DNA from: a bacterium
Lineage (GTDB): Bacteria; Krumholzibacteriota; Krumholzibacteriia; LZORAL124-64-63
Length of the DNA stretch: 6,813 bases
Assembly (NCBI GenBank): GCA_018652925.1
Contig: JABIBH010000354.1
Location: 1 to 6,813, forward strand
Direction: 5' to 3'
The notes below the pieces were generated by a model, which was given only the letters and a program-made list of their open reading frames with translations, was not told the DNA's origin and made no database searches. Both the position numbers and the translations under genes were made by a program. This document shows, piece by piece, positions 6,113-6,813 of the stretch (positions are counted from its first letter, which is position 1; each line of letters starts with the position of its first letter).

Positions 6113-6813
6113 GTGTCATTGTTCATATGGATACAGGTTGCTGCTACACACAAAACAATGAGAGATATTTCAATTCCTTTGGAGCTGACTGGCCTGAACG
6201 ATGGGTTGACTCTGGCAGGATCTCAGTGGCCTGATGTTATCTCAGTGAGAGCAACAGGAAGCAAGCTGGATTTTTTCCTTAACAGGTACTTTGGCAGGAA
6301 TCTTGGTTTTGCGTCAGTTGATGTTTCTCATTTGGTATCGGGCACCAATGTCCAACAGCAAGTCTCATTCACAGACATAACTTCACCACTCAGTGAGCTG
6401 ACAATAGTGCCCCCAGTTTGGTTGAATCTAATCCCTGATACGGTAGACTCTGTTGAAGTAAGAGTTGAAGCTGAATTTACTGGATTGCTTAATTCCAACA
6501 TAATGTTTGTTGATAATCCGACCGTGGAACCAGAGTTCGTGACTTTAATAGGTCCATCGCGCCTGATGGTTGATGGACTTTTTGTTCCCACAGAGCCGAT
6601 TGATCTTGCTCGGTTGAATAGTTCAGGTCCAATTACGCGTCGGCTGAAAATTCCATTTAAAGAGCTGCAATGCAATATAGATGTTGCTGTAATTTCAGTA
6701 GAAATTTCAACGTTGGGGCAGAAGACATTCAACCACATTCCAATTGTTGCTTTGAAAGATGCGAATTACGGGAATGTCATTGTAACTCCTCCGGTTGTTG
6801 ATATCGTTATTGA
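6113..6813 (+). CDS. YbbR-like domain protein, start disrupted, 3' partial
   Basis: The frame is open from 6098 to the right edge. GTG at 6113 is the first usual start codon after the TAA, but it has no ribosome-binding site; TTG 6119 and ATG 6158 are alternatives, and the original start was probably ATG 6077. The visible part has the end of a membrane helix (SLFIWIQVAA), then a first YbbR domain (about 6164-6440; DISIPLELTGL, WPDVISVRATGSKL, VDVSHL) and a second (about 6446-6760; VEVRVEAEFTG, PEFVTLIGPSRLM, FVPTEPIDLARL). YbbR domains are extracytoplasmic beta-folds. In many bacteria the gene follows cdaA, and its product regulates that cyclic-di-AMP synthase; here it follows the amidase instead, and no cdaA is in view. 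Its role in this organism is unknown. Identity as YbbR-like is fairly sure; whether it is functional is not. Confidence 0.68.
   Translation, partial: MSLFIWIQVAATHKTMRDISIPLELTGLNDGLTLAGSQWPDVISVRATGSKLDFFLNRYFGRNLGFASVDVSHLVSGTNVQQQVSFTDITSPLSELTIVPPVWLNLIPDTVDSVEVRVEAEFTGLLNSNIMFVDNPTVEPEFVTLIGPSRLMVDGLFVPTEPIDLARLNSSGPITRRLKIPFKELQCNIDVAVISVEISTLGQKTFNHIPIVALKDANYGNVIVTPPVVDIVI

Noticed and set aside
6328..6738. Open frame of 136 codons on the - strand
   Set aside because: It lies opposite the YbbR-like frame, which has recognisable domains; the - strand product is a Ser/Thr-rich sequence with no domain sense.
1..6813. CRISPR array, insertion sequence, tRNA, rRNA or a new defence or mobile system
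   Set aside because: No spaced direct repeats, transposase motifs, terminal inverted repeats or tRNA-like cloverleaf were seen; nearly all of the window is accounted for by envelope and housekeeping genes.

Overview
The window looks like a piece of chromosome from a Gram-negative, AT-leaning bacterium of the Fibrobacterota-Chlorobiota-Bacteroidota (FCB) group or a related uncultured phylum. Three things point there: a short primary-type sigma factor whose core region reads like Bacteroidota RpoD; a PorV/PorQ-family outer-membrane barrel beside a protein with a type IX secretion (T9SS)-like C-terminal domain; and an LpxH-type enzyme of lipid A synthesis. The exact phylum cannot be fixed from this sequence alone.

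Layout. Bases 1-512 (+) hold the C-terminal end of a large surface or secreted protein (FG-GAP-like repeat, then a T9SS-type sorting domain). It is followed after 25 bases by a PorV-like outer-membrane protein (538-1452, +). Convergent to this, with only 3 bases between stop codons, is lpxH (1456-2205, -); a strong hairpin inside its 3' end may terminate transcription from both sides. A divergent intergenic region (2206-2279) separates lpxH from a small unrecognised acidic/coiled-coil protein (2280-2648, +). After 170 bases with a candidate promoter comes the sigma factor (2819-3667, +). Then come a membrane-anchored M23 (LytM) peptidase (3764-4645, +), an exported N-acetylmuramoyl-L-alanine amidase with AMIN, Amidase_3 and LysM domains (4751-6076, +), and a YbbR-like protein running off the right edge (+).

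How the genes fit together. Most of the window serves the envelope: secretion to the surface, lipid A synthesis, and peptidoglycan remodelling by a LytM protein and an amidase of the type that LytM proteins control in other bacteria. The sigma factor gene sits between two of these groups.

The points most worth checking are an in-frame TAA at codon 7 of the expected YbbR reading frame, the cargo-plus-PorV pairing at the left edge, the hairpin inside lpxH, and the unrecognised small protein upstream of the sigma factor. I saw no CRISPR array, insertion sequence, tRNA or rRNA, and no clearly new multi-gene system.
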